Source: Streptomyces sp. NBC_01241
Lineage (GTDB): Bacteria > Actinomycetota > Actinomycetes > Streptomycetales > Streptomycetaceae
Length of the DNA stretch: 64,000 nucleotides
Reading direction: 5' to 3'
NCBI RefSeq assembly: GCF_041435435.1
Contig: NZ_CP108494.1
Location: 8,094,501-8,158,500, forward strand
In this document: positions 19,653 to 27,590 of the stretch, piece by piece
How positions within the stretch are numbered: position 1 is the stretch's first letter
Layout: the number at the start of each line of letters is the position of its first letter
Made by a program: the position numbers and the translations under genes
Notes under the pieces: generated by a model
Told to the model about the DNA's origin: nothing
Database searches by the model: none
What the model saw: only the letters and a program-made list of their open reading frames with translations

Positions 19653-19802
19653 GCCGGGGCCTCCTTCTGCTCGGTTCGTCCTTACCACCCAAACCCCCGC
19701 GAGGGGATCGCACAAGAGTGCCCCTGTGCGTCGGAAATCCGGTTGCATCCATGCCGCTGGAGGGCCGAGCATGCCCCGTATGCACCACACGGAGGAGTGC
19801 CG

Positions 19803-20639
19803 ATGAGTGCACGGCTGCGCGGCATCGCGCGAGAGACGGAGGCCATTGTCGAGGCCGGCCGCTATCGCACGCCCGAGGGGCGCGAGGTGAGCATCGAACG
19901 AGCGCTGACCGCCGCACTCTCGGGCACCAGGCTGTACGGCCCCGAGCCGGTGCCCGTCGCCGCACTCGACTCCGACCGCACACCGGTCATCGAGGTCACC
20001 GACGAGAGCAGCCTGCGGGCGGCGCACCGGATGACCGGTGAGGGGCCCGGCAAGGTCGCCGTCCTGAACTACGCCTCCGCCCGCAATCCCGGCGGCGGAT
20101 ACCTCAACGGCGCACAGGCCCAGGAAGAGGCGCTGTGCCGGGGCTCTGCGCTGTACGCCACGCTGCTGCGCGCTCCCGACTACTACGCCCACCACCGCGC
20201 GGAACGCAGCGCCTTCTACACCGACCGGGTGATTCACTCACCCGGGGTGCCGGTGTTCCGGGACGACCGGGGGCGGCTGCTCGACACCCCGTACACCGCG
20301 GGCTTCCTCACCTCCCCGGCACCCAATGCCGTAGTCATCCGCGGCCACACCCCCGAGGACGCCCACCGCATCCCCGCCGCGCTCACGTCCCGTGCCGAGC
20401 GGGTGCTGGAGGTCGCGGCGGTTCGCGGGTACCGCAGGCTGGTGCTGGGCGCCTGGGGCTGCGGCGTGTTCCGCAACGACCCGGCGCAGGTGGCCCGGGT
20501 GTTCCGGGCGCTGCTGCTGGACGGCGGCCGGTTCGCCGGACACTTCGAGCAGATCGTCTTCGGCATCCTCGACCGCAGCCCCGATTCCGCCACCCGGTCC
20601 GCCTTCGACCGGACGTTCGACGGTCAGCTCCAGCCGTAG
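19803..20639 (+). CDS. Bacterial-type poly(ADP-ribose) glycohydrolase / macrodomain protein (TIGR02452 family)
   Basis: 278 residues, preceded by GGAGGAG. The PARG catalytic signature is clear: NPGGGYLNGAQAQEE near residues 95-110, with the paired glutamates, followed by CRGSALYATL. The C-terminal GAWGCGVFRNDP loop also matches the family. Such enzymes release ADP-ribose from modified proteins or nucleic acids in the cytoplasm. No ADP-ribosyltransferase is adjacent. The last 16 bases overlap the 3' end of a convergent PemK-like gene. Confidence 0.88.
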   Translation: MSARLRGIARETEAIVEAGRYRTPEGREVSIERALTAALSGTRLYGPEPVPVAALDSDRTPVIEVTDESSLRAAHRMTGEGPGKVAVLNYASARNPGGGYLNGAQAQEEALCRGSALYATLLRAPDYYAHHRAERSAFYTDRVIHSPGVPVFRDDRGRLLDTPYTAGFLTSPAPNAVVIRGHTPEDAHRIPAALTSRAERVLEVAAVRGYRRLVLGAWGCGVFRNDPAQVARVFRALLLDGGRFAGHFEQIVFGILDRSPDSATRSAFDRTFDGQLQP

Positions 20640-21091
20640 CGCTCCCGCAGCCGGCCGACGACCAGATCGAACCGGTCCCGGTCCAGCGCGCACGCCTCAC
20701 GCCGCATCCCGTCCTCGTGCAACCGCAGCACCCGGTCCAGATCGACCCACGACGGACGGCCCGAGCTGTCCCACGGACCGGCCCCGAGCGCGACCCACTC
20801 GTGGTCCCCGTCGTGCTGCTTGCTCGACAACTGCACGGCGAGCAGCGTGCCCACGGCTTCCCGCGCCACCACCAGTACCGGACGGTCCTTGCCACGCCCG
20901 TCGTTCTCCTCGAACGGCACATAGGTCCAGACGATCTCGCCGGGGTCCGGGTCGCCGTCCCGGTCTGGGGCGTACGCGGTGCGGACCGGGCCCACGTCGC
21001 GCGGGTCGGCCTCGGAGGTCGCGCAGGGTCCGGTTCGGCCGGGGAATCCGGCCGGGCTGTCGGTGCTTCGGTCACGGTGCTGGATGCTCAT
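20624..21091 (-). CDS. PemK/MazF-like protein
   Basis: About 155 residues. From residue 50 it follows the PemK/MazF fold: GEIVWTYVPFEEND, GRGKDRPVLVVARE, then VQLSSKQHDGDHEWVALG. MazF proteins are ribosome-independent RNases, but this one has a long N-terminal extension and no antitoxin gene next to it. It may be a solitary MazF-like protein with another role. The ATG at 21091 was chosen; a GTG two codons upstream (21097) is possible, and neither has a strong ribosome binding site. Its 3' end overlaps the PARG gene by 16 bases. Confidence 0.7.
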   Translation of the reverse strand: MSIQHRDRSTDSPAGFPGRTGPCATSEADPRDVGPVRTAYAPDRDGDPDPGEIVWTYVPFEENDGRGKDRPVLVVAREAVGTLLAVQLSSKQHDGDHEWVALGAGPWDSSGRPSWVDLDRVLRLHEDGMRREACALDRDRFDLVVGRLRERYGWS

Positions 21092-21402
21092 CCCCACACC
21101 GTAGGACCTGTACGGCCCATTTCGTGGAGCGGGTCCGGTGAACGGGCCGCAGGGCCGGGCACCTCACCCGCACCGTACACACCTGACACGGCCTCACCCT
21201 GAAGCTCTGCCAGAGTTTCGCATCGAGGTTCACGGTCCGGTTCGCAACGGGCGTCCGCGCGCCGTTCCCGTCCGGCAGCCGTACTCGACACGGCCCTGCG
21301 GCCGCTCGACTCGGAGACCGGAGCGGTGGCCGGTGCCCGCCCCAGGCCGAGGGGCGCGCACCGGCCACGGCCGCCCAGACCCGTCAGGAAGGCGTACCGT
21401 CC

Positions 21403-21474
21403 GCGTGACCGGCGTGACCGGCGTGACCGGCGTGACCGGCGTGACCGGCGTGACCGGCGTGACCGGCGTGACCG
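21403..21474. repeat. Eight tandem copies of GCGTGACCG
   Basis: A nine-base unit repeats eight times without error in the intergenic region 21092-21515. Nine bases is a multiple of three, so the stretch is open in several frames and creates spurious reading frames. No other feature is visible in this gap apart from the upstream regions of the flanking genes. Confidence 0.95.
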
Positions 21475-21515
21475 GCCTGCCCCATGAAGAGGGCGAAGCC
21501 CCTCCTGCGGCATCC

Positions 21516-21734
21516 TCAACTGCCGTACGCGCGCGCCACATACACCGTGCGGGGCGGCAGATGCTCGATCACCGCCACCACCGTGTCCACCTCGATGCGG
21601 TCCTTCGCCGAGGCAGGATGCGCGAGGAAGTGCTCGGCGCCGCCCCGGATCTGGACGATCACCTCGCCGACCAGCCCCGGCCCCACCGTTCCGGTCACCC
21701 GAGGGAGCAGTCCCGCCATCGAGGAGCCATCCAT
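21516..21734 (-). CDS. Small conserved actinobacterial protein, function unknown
   Basis: 72 residues starting MDGSSMAGLLPRVTG. The middle (GLVGEVIVQIRGG) and the end (VAVIEHLPPRTVYVAR) read as beta-strands of an OB/NfeD-like small barrel, but no membrane segment is present. The frame has strong GC bias at third positions. It is divergent from the LacI regulator gene with 49 bases between them. A longer frame from 21809 would overlap that gene. Confidence 0.6.
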   Translation of the reverse strand: MDGSSMAGLLPRVTGTVGPGLVGEVIVQIRGGAEHFLAHPASAKDRIEVDTVVAVIEHLPPRTVYVARAYGS

Positions 21735-21783
21735 GACCCGGAGCGTACCCACGCCGCACAGGTCTGGAAGACTGCCCGACGCC

Positions 21784-22806
21784 ATGAGCCAGTTACCGAA
21801 CCAGTCCACCGAGGGCCCCGTGCCGACCAGTGCCGACGTGGCACGGCTCGCCGGAGTCTCCCGGGCAACCGTGTCCTACGTACTGAACGACATCGCGACC
21901 GTGCGGATCAGCGAGCCCACCCGGCGCAGGGTCAGGGAGGCCGCCGCCGAACTGGGGTACGTACCGCATGCGGCGGCCCGCAGCCTGCGCGCGGGACACA
22001 CCCGCATGGTGGTGCTGCCCACCGTGAACTTCCCGGCCGACCCGCTCCACCAACGCTTTTTCCACGAACTGGAAACCGGCCTGCGCCGCCTCGACTACAC
22101 GGTGGTCCAGTACGGCAGCACCGGCCTCGACGCCGACGAGGCACCCCGCGCCTGGGCCGAACTCCGTCCCGTCGCCGTCATCGCACCCGGCACGATCGCC
22201 CTCACCCCGCAGGGCATATCCGTCCTCAGACGAGCCGGAGCCAAGGCCGTCATCACCCTCGGCCCGCGACCGGTGGACGGCGCCCACGCGCTGCTCATGG
22301 ACCAGCGGAAGGTCGGCAGCGTCGCGATCGGGCATCTGCTGGCGCGCGGCCGGCGTCGCATCGGCGTGATCATGCCCGAGGAAGACGGCCTCGGCCTGCT
22401 CGCCGAACCCCGGCTGACCGGGGCCCGGCAGGCCGCGCAGAGCCACGGGGCCGTCATCGAACCGTTGCCGCTGCGGTACGAGGAGGAGTCGGCCGACCGG
22501 CTGGCCGCCCGGTGGCGCACCCTGGGCCTCGACGCGGTCTTCGCGTACAACGACGCATACGCGATGCTCCTCATGCGGGCCCTTCAGGACGCGGGCATCG
22601 AGGTGCCCCGCGAGACGGCCGTGATCGGCGCCGACGACCTGATGCTCGGCAGGCTGCTGCGTCCCCGGCTCAGCAGCGTACGGCTGGAGATGGCCGCCGC
22701 ACAGCCGCTGGCGGATCTCGTCCACCGGCTGGTGCGGCACACCGGCGGCGCCCCCGAGCACCACGACCTGCTGCGGGCCAGGACGGTCCACCGCGAGTCC
22801 AGCTGA
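21784..22806 (+). CDS. LacI-family transcriptional regulator
   Basis: 340 residues. The N-terminal helix-turn-helix and hinge read TSADVARLAGVSRATVSYVL and then RRRVREAAAELGYVPHAAAR, the standard LacI pattern. The rest is a periplasmic-binding-like ligand domain (VIGADDLMLGRLLRPRLSS near the C-terminus). It should repress sugar or nucleoside genes and respond to a small ligand. No obvious target operon is adjacent apart from the small divergent gene. Confidence 0.9.
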   Translation: MSQLPNQSTEGPVPTSADVARLAGVSRATVSYVLNDIATVRISEPTRRRVREAAAELGYVPHAAARSLRAGHTRMVVLPTVNFPADPLHQRFFHELETGLRRLDYTVVQYGSTGLDADEAPRAWAELRPVAVIAPGTIALTPQGISVLRRAGAKAVITLGPRPVDGAHALLMDQRKVGSVAIGHLLARGRRRIGVIMPEEDGLGLLAEPRLTGARQAAQSHGAVIEPLPLRYEEESADRLAARWRTLGLDAVFAYNDAYAMLLMRALQDAGIEVPRETAVIGADDLMLGRLLRPRLSSVRLEMAAAQPLADLVHRLVRHTGGAPEHHDLLRARTVHRESS

Positions 22807-22871
22807 GCCGCCCGGTCCGCACGGCACGGCAGCGCGGCAACGTGCGCACCGCGCGCCGCCTGCCTAGCGTC

Positions 22872-23195
22872 ATGACCATGAGCCATCCGCAGAGTTACGA
22901 GATCCTGCTGGTCCCCGGACACGTCGAGGACACCACCGAGGCCGCCGGGAGCAGTGGCGCCATCCGTTCGGCGGTCGTGGCGGCGACCGGCGAGACGGGA
23001 GCGTCGGGTTACCCCCGCTATTCGGGTGAAGGCATCGTGGCGGACATCGACCCGGCGACGCACGCGGTCGAGGCCCTGCTGGTCGACGGCGCCGAGCTGG
23101 ACTACGGCCTGTCGGTCCGGATCAAGGAGAAGAACGCCGACGGTGACGCAGGCAGCAGCGCCGACACCGGTGCCGACCGCAGCGCAGGTGGCTGA
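22872..23195 (+). CDS. Small acidic protein of unknown function
   Basis: About 107 residues, MTMSHPQSYEILLVPGHVED followed by a region ending KEKNADGD and a low-complexity tail rich in A, G, S and D. Third-position GC is high. There are two close ATG codons (22872 and 22878); no Shine-Dalgarno sequence is seen. No signal peptide or membrane segment is present. I do not recognise a family with known function. A strong hairpin follows 29 bases after the stop. Confidence 0.6.
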   Translation: MTMSHPQSYEILLVPGHVEDTTEAAGSSGAIRSAVVAATGETGASGYPRYSGEGIVADIDPATHAVEALLVDGAELDYGLSVRIKEKNADGDAGSSADTGADRSAGG

Positions 23196-23224
23196 GGCCG
23201 CGCAGGCCGCCGACGTCACGGAAA

Positions 23225-23266
23225 AGTGGCCCGCCCGGACCGCGGACGCGGACCGGGCGGGCCACT
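23225..23266. terminator. Bidirectional terminator between convergent genes
   Basis: A perfect 14-base-pair stem (23225-23238 with 23253-23266) lies between the small acidic protein gene and the convergent thioredoxin gene. Confidence 0.8.
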
Positions 23267-23291
23267 CACCCCGCTCATGCGCGCGTGGAGC

Positions 23292-23660
23292 CTACTGCTC
23301 CTTCTGCTGGTTCTCGATGGACTTGCGGACCTCGTCCATGTCCAGCTTCCTGGCCTGTCCGATGACATCCTCCAGCGCCGCCTCCGGCAGCGCCCCCGGC
23401 TGAGCGAACACCGCCACATTGTCCCGGACGATCATCAGCGTGGGAATGGAACGGATCTCGAAGGCCGCCGCCAACTCCTGCTGCGCCTCGGTGTCGACCT
23501 TGGCGAAGACCAGGTCGTCGTGGCGCTCCGACGCCGCGTCGTAGACCGGTGCGAACTGCCGGCACGGGCCGCACCAGGAAGCCCAGAAGTCGATCAGGAC
23601 GAAGTCGTTGTCACTGACGACCTGATCGAAGTTTTCCTTGGTGAGCTCAACGGTGCTCAT
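23292..23660 (-). CDS. trxA: Thioredoxin
   Basis: 122 residues with the redox site WASWCGPCR at residues 27-35 and the cis-proline IPTLMI near residue 74. The C-terminus extends about 15 charged residues beyond a minimal thioredoxin. It reduces disulfides in the cytoplasm. An exact SigR-type promoter lies 44-69 bases upstream, so induction by thiol oxidation is expected. It is divergent from an FAD/NAD(P) oxidoreductase. The symbol is generic; streptomycetes have several thioredoxins. Confidence 0.93.
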   Translation of the reverse strand: MSTVELTKENFDQVVSDNDFVLIDFWASWCGPCRQFAPVYDAASERHDDLVFAKVDTEAQQELAAAFEIRSIPTLMIVRDNVAVFAQPGALPEAALEDVIGQARKLDMDEVRKSIENQQKEQ

Positions 23661-23703
23661 ACTCTGCTACCTCTTCCTCTGCCCGTTCGGACCTGTCCGG
23701 CTC

Positions 23704-23729
23704 AACCGTGCCGGTACATGCGCTATTCC
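23704..23729 (-). promoter_or_regulatory. SigR-type promoter of the thioredoxin gene
   Basis: On the minus strand GGAAT (23729-23725) and GTT (23706-23704) are separated by exactly 18 bases. This equals the published SigR consensus GGAAT-N18-GTT used for thiol-oxidative-stress genes in Streptomyces, and thioredoxins are classical members of that regulon. Confidence 0.85.
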
Positions 23730-23775
23730 GCCTGCCCATGTGGCCGCCGCGCACACCCGCGATCAGACTGTTCCC

Positions 23776-25218
23776 ATGACAGCAGCTTCCCTGAACACCG
23801 AATACGACGTAGTGGTCATCGGAGCAGGTCCGGTCGGCGAGAACGTCGCCGACCGGGCACGTGCCGCCGGGCTGAGCACGGCGGTCGTCGAGACGGAACT
23901 CATCGGCGGCGAGTGCTCCTACTGGGCCTGCATGCCCAGCAAGGCCCTGCTGCGGCCGGTCGTCGCCCGCGCCGACGCCCGCCGCCTGCCCGGCCTGAGC
24001 GACGCCGTCCAGGGACCGCTCGACGTGGCGGCGGTCCTCGCCCGCCGCGACGCGTTCGCCTCGCACTGGAAGGACGACGGACAGGTCGCCTGGCTGGACG
24101 GCATCGGAGCGGACATCTACCGCGGCCGGGGCCGGCTCACCGGCGAGAAGGCCGTCTCCGTCACCGCCCCCGACGGCACGGTGCACCGGCTCACCGCCCG
24201 GCAGGCCGTCGCCGTCTGCACCGGCAGCCGCGCCGTCGTCCCCGCCCTGCCCGGCATCGACGGGGCCCGTCCTTGGACCAGCCGGGAGGCGACGAGCGCC
24301 AAGAAGGTGCCCGGCCGCCTCGTGATCGTCGGGGGCGGCGTGGTCGGGGCGGAGATGGCCACCGTCTGGCAGGCCCTCGGCGCCCGGGTGACGATGCTGA
24401 TCCGCGGCAAGGGACTCCTCCCGAAGATGGAACCCTTCGCGGGCGAACTGGTCGCGCAGGCGCTCACCGAGGCGGGCGCCGACATCCGTACCGGAGTCTC
24501 GGCGACCTCCGTTCGGCGTACGGTCCCGGACGGGCCGGTCGTCGCGGAACTGGACAATGGCGAGCGCATCGAGGCCGACGAGATCCTCTTCGCCACCGGC
24601 CGCGCCCCGCGCACCGACGACGTGGGCCTGGAGACGGTGGGCCTCACGCCCGGCTCCTGGCTCACCGTCGACGACAGCTGCCTCGTCGAAGGCACCACCT
24701 GGCTCTACGCCGTCGGCGACGTCAACCACCGGGCGCTCCTCACCCACCAGGGCAAGTACCAGGCACGCATCGCGGGCGCCGCGATCGCCGCCCGCGCCGC
24801 GGGAGTGCCGCAGCTGGAGACCGACCGCTGGGGCGCCCACGTGGCCACCGCCGACCACGCGGCCGTCCCCCAGGTCGTCTTCACCGACCCCGAGGCCGCC
24901 TCGGTCGGCCTCACCCTCGCCGGTGCCGAACAGGCCGGCCACCGCGTACGCGCCGTCGATCACGACCTCGCGGCGGTGGCGGGCGCGGGCCTGTACGCGG
25001 ACGGCTACCGCGGGCGCGCCCGCATGATCGTGGACCTCGACCGGGAGGTCCTGCTCGGTGTCACCTTCGTCGGGCCGGGCATCGGTGAGCTGCTGCACTC
25101 GGCGACGGTCGCGGTGGCGGGCGAGGTCCCCATCGGCCGGCTGTGGCACGCCGTCCCCGCCTACCCGACGATCAGCGAGATCTGGCTGCGCCTGCTGGAG
25201 GCATACCGCGACGCATAG
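23776..25218 (+). CDS. NAD(P)/FAD-dependent pyridine nucleotide-disulfide oxidoreductase
   Basis: 480 residues. FAD motif VVIGAGPVGENVADRA near residue 13, redox-active pair C-x4-C in GGECSYWACMPSKAL, NAD(P) motif VIVGGGVVGAEMATVW, and YAVGDVNHRALLTHQGKYQA for the flavin. The dimerisation domain follows. The usual C-terminal catalytic HPT-x-SE is PAYPTISE here, with tyrosine where lipoamide dehydrogenases have histidine. The substrate is therefore uncertain; mercuric-reductase-like or other quinone/disulfide substrates are possible. The gene is divergent from the SigR-controlled thioredoxin gene. Confidence 0.87.
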   Translation: MTAASLNTEYDVVVIGAGPVGENVADRARAAGLSTAVVETELIGGECSYWACMPSKALLRPVVARADARRLPGLSDAVQGPLDVAAVLARRDAFASHWKDDGQVAWLDGIGADIYRGRGRLTGEKAVSVTAPDGTVHRLTARQAVAVCTGSRAVVPALPGIDGARPWTSREATSAKKVPGRLVIVGGGVVGAEMATVWQALGARVTMLIRGKGLLPKMEPFAGELVAQALTEAGADIRTGVSATSVRRTVPDGPVVAELDNGERIEADEILFATGRAPRTDDVGLETVGLTPGSWLTVDDSCLVEGTTWLYAVGDVNHRALLTHQGKYQARIAGAAIAARAAGVPQLETDRWGAHVATADHAAVPQVVFTDPEAASVGLTLAGAEQAGHRVRAVDHDLAAVAGAGLYADGYRGRARMIVDLDREVLLGVTFVGPGIGELLHSATVAVAGEVPIGRLWHAVPAYPTISEIWLRLLEAYRDA

Positions 25219-25429
25219 GGTCGCCCCGTCCCGGGCGAACAGCGGTGAGGCGGCGGGGGCACGAGGGGCCGAGCCCGCGAAACAGAGGCCGACGGAGTGC
25301 CGTGACCCGGCGGTCGGTCCGCAGGGTGACGCGGAACCGGCGTGCAGGGCGGCCCGCCGGATGCCACCCTCCGGTGGATGCGGCCTGACCTCCTTGGGCG
25401 GCACCCGACAGGGCGCGACCCAGCCGGCT

Positions 25430-25560
25430 CCGTGCCGCAACCTCGCTTCCCGGAGCCCGTGTCGGATCCAGTGCTCGATGACGGCTGTCGTTCCCACTCA
25501 CCGCTGTGGGGCAGTCCCGGATTCCCACCGGGTTCCCTCTTACGACGCGTCTGTCGGTGG
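25430..25560 (-). ncRNA. Cobalamin riboswitch without a recognisable downstream gene
   Basis: The minus strand reads GGGAACCCGGTGGGAATCCG, then GACTGCCCCGCAGCGGTGAG, CACTGG and a B12-box-like GGGAAGCGAGG, which are the conserved blocks of cobalamin riboswitches in order. Downstream there is a perfect AAGGAGG (25395-25389) but no ATG, GTG or TTG at a usable distance. The RNA then runs antisense into the 3' end of the FAD oxidoreductase gene. It is either a relic of a lost cobalamin gene or controls an antisense transcript. The rest of 25219-25615 shows nothing else. Confidence 0.8.
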
Positions 25561-25615
25561 ACCGGGCGAACCAGCTGCACCACCGGACCAGGTGCTGACC
25601 GCGGTCCCTGGCCCC

Positions 25616-26245
25616 TCAGTTGGGCCACGGCATGGCGGCGGACCGAGAAGGCCCGGTACCCGGAGCCGGGGACAGCGGCTGACCGCAGCGCAGGTTCCAC
25701 CGTCCGGACCGGCCGCTGAGACCGGTCAGCGTCAGCGGGGCGACATCCAGCCGCCAGAAGGCCTCCGCCGGCAGAGCGAGTGCCCGTACGATCACCGCCC
25801 GCACCACCGCGGGCTCGACGACCCCCAGCACTCGGCCGCCCCTGTTGCCGTCCCGGGACTCAAGGGAGTCCAGCAGGCGGCCGATCCTGGCGCAGAACTC
25901 CAGCAACGATTCGCCGCCGTGCGGAGCCGCCGAAGGATCGGTCATCCAGGCCGCCACCGCGTCGGGCTCACTCCCGCATACTGTTGCTAGCCGCTGTCCG
26001 CTCCACCGGCCCATGTCCCAGCCGCGCAGAGCGAGTTCGGGCTCGGCGCGCAACCCCAACGCGTCGGCCGTCCCGGCGCACCGCTCGGACGGCCCGCGCA
26101 CGCACCGGTCGGCCTCGGGCACCGCAGCCGCCGCGGCCCGGGCCTGCAGGACCCCGGCCGCGTCGAGCGGAGCGTCGCCGTCGAAACGGGCCTCGCGCAG
26201 CGCGGCGTTGAACGCCGGTGAGATCAACATCACCTGTACCGTCAT
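25616..26245 (-). CDS. Histidine-phosphatase-like protein associated with cobalt/cobalamin genes
   Basis: About 209 residues from the ATG at 26245. The fold of the phosphoglycerate mutase/histidine phosphatase family is visible (RCVRGPSERCAGTADALGL, LRGWDMGRWSGQRL, PHGGESLLEFCARI). The N-terminal catalytic RHG triplet is absent: the matching strand reads VQVMLISPAFNAAL. Phosphohistidine catalysis therefore looks lost. It lies divergent from the riboswitch-cbtB-cbtA operon, so a role in cobalt or corrinoid handling is plausible but unproven. Confidence 0.7.
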   Translation of the reverse strand: MTVQVMLISPAFNAALREARFDGDAPLDAAGVLQARAAAAAVPEADRCVRGPSERCAGTADALGLRAEPELALRGWDMGRWSGQRLATVCGSEPDAVAAWMTDPSAAPHGGESLLEFCARIGRLLDSLESRDGNRGGRVLGVVEPAVVRAVIVRALALPAEAFWRLDVAPLTLTGLSGRSGRWNLRCGQPLSPAPGTGPSRSAAMPWPN

Positions 26246-26370
26246 GAGCGGATCAACTCCTCGAACCATGGCCCCTCGTGTGCGCACACCATGGCATCCG
26301 GGCGTTCCGGCCCCGCCGACGGCGCCATGGCCGCGTCCGCTTCCAGGAGGTATCGTCCGACGAACACGAC

Positions 26371-26458
26371 GAAGGTGTGACGGAAGTCCGGTGAGAATCC
26401 GGCACGGTCGCGCCACTGTGAACCCGTACCTGTACGGGAAGTCAGACCCAGCACCTTC
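26371..26458 (+). ncRNA. Compact cobalamin riboswitch upstream of cbtBA
   Basis: Closing stem GAAGGTG (26371-26377) pairs with CACCTTC (26452-26458). Between them lie GGAAGTCCGGTGAGAATCCG, a GTCGCGCCACTGTGA block and the terminal GGGAAGTCAGACCCAG, the core elements of cobalamin riboswitches. It is short (about 88 bases). The cbtB start is 48 bases further on, preceded by AGGAGG. Cobalamin should repress cbtBA. Confidence 0.9.
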
Positions 26459-26506
26459 GTCTCAGGCACCACGATCGGGACGCGTGTTCCCTCAGGAGGT
26501 TCTGCC

Positions 26507-26722
26507 ATGGCACAGAGTGCTGCCCCCGCCACCGCCGTACCGGCGATCACCCCCATCTCCCTGAAGGCCATTGCCCCTTGGGCGGTCTTCTTCGGCATCA
26601 TCATGCTCGTACTGCTCTACTTCGTCGGCGCCGAGCAGGGCGCCACCGCGGTCATCTCCGGCGAAGGTGTCCATGAGTGGGTCCACGACGGTCGCCACCT
26701 CCTCGGTTTTCCCTGCCACTGA
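26507..26722 (+). CDS. cbtB: Cobalt transporter subunit CbtB
   Basis: 71 residues with one membrane helix (APWAVFFGIIMLVLLYFVGAE) and the family's C-terminal histidine-rich motif, HEWVHDGRHLLGFPCH. CbtB partners CbtA in cobalt uptake for cobalamin synthesis. The ATG follows AGGAGG and lies directly downstream of the cobalamin riboswitch; cbtA follows after 27 bases. Confidence 0.92.
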   Translation: MAQSAAPATAVPAITPISLKAIAPWAVFFGIIMLVLLYFVGAEQGATAVISGEGVHEWVHDGRHLLGFPCH

Positions 26723-26749
26723 CGTACCGTCCGATCCAGGGGAATCCTC

Positions 26750-27523
26750 ATGAACTCCATATCTGTCAGAGCCCTGCTCGTGCGCGGCATGCTGGCCGGC
26801 CTTGCCGCGGGCGCGCTCGCTCTGGTCGTCGCCTACTTCCTCGGCGAGTCCCGGGTGGACGCGGCCATCGCTCTCGAAGAGACGCACAGTCATGATCACG
26901 GCGGCGGCGGGGAACTCGTCAGCCGCACGATGCAGTCCACCGCCGGCCTTGCCACCGGTGTGCTCGTCTTCGGTGTGGCGATCGGCGGCGTCGCCGCCCT
27001 CGTCTTCTGTTTCGCTCTCGGCCGGATCGGCAGATTCGGCCCACGGGCCACGGCCGCCCTGATCGCGGGTGCGGCCCTGCTGACGGTGTACGTCGTGCCG
27101 TTCCTGAAGTACCCGGCCAACCCGCCGGCCGTCGGCAACCCCGACACCATCGGCCGACGCACCACCCTGTTCTTCCTGATGGTCGCCCTCAGCGTGCTGC
27201 TGGCCGTCGCCGCCGTCATCCTCGGCAGGCGGCTGGCTTCCCGCCTGGGCAACTGGAACGCGACGATCGCCGCGTCCGCCGCCTACGTCGTCGTGATCGG
27301 ACTCGCCTACGCGTTCCTGCCCTCGTTCAATGAGGTCGGAAGGGACTTCCCGGCCGCCCTGCTGTGGGAGTTCCGCCTCGCCACCCTCGCCGTACAGGCC
27401 ACCCTCTGGATCACCTTCGGTCTCGTCTTCGGCCACCTGACGGAACGGCTCCTCGTACCGAGGACCGACACCATCAGGACCGGCAACGGCACGGCGAACC
27501 GTGCGGCCACGGCAGCCGGTTGA
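26750..27523 (+). CDS. cbtA: Cobalt transporter subunit CbtA
   Basis: 257 residues with five or six membrane helices. The loop after the first helix carries a metal-binding-like cluster ETHSHDHGGGG. The segment YPANPPAVGNPDTIGRRT between helices is typical of CbtA. Together with CbtB it should form the predicted cobalt permease of the inner membrane. It shares the riboswitch with cbtB. A strong terminator follows 68 bases after the stop. Confidence 0.92.
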   Translation: MNSISVRALLVRGMLAGLAAGALALVVAYFLGESRVDAAIALEETHSHDHGGGGELVSRTMQSTAGLATGVLVFGVAIGGVAALVFCFALGRIGRFGPRATAALIAGAALLTVYVVPFLKYPANPPAVGNPDTIGRRTTLFFLMVALSVLLAVAAVILGRRLASRLGNWNATIAASAAYVVVIGLAYAFLPSFNEVGRDFPAALLWEFRLATLAVQATLWITFGLVFGHLTERLLVPRTDTIRTGNGTANRAATAAG

Positions 27524-27590
27524 CCGACGCACCACGCACCACGCACCACGCAGCACGCTTCACGCACCACGCAGCACCAGAAGACATCGG

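Noticed and set aside
21403..21474. Repeat array as a possible CRISPR
   Set aside because: The units are nine bases long and directly tandem with no spacers, and no cas genes are present.
25172..25528. Minus-strand frame under the orphan cobalamin riboswitch
   Set aside because: The frame begins inside the riboswitch core, lacks a start at the AAGGAGG, has arginine-rich low-complexity content and runs antisense into the oxidoreductase gene.
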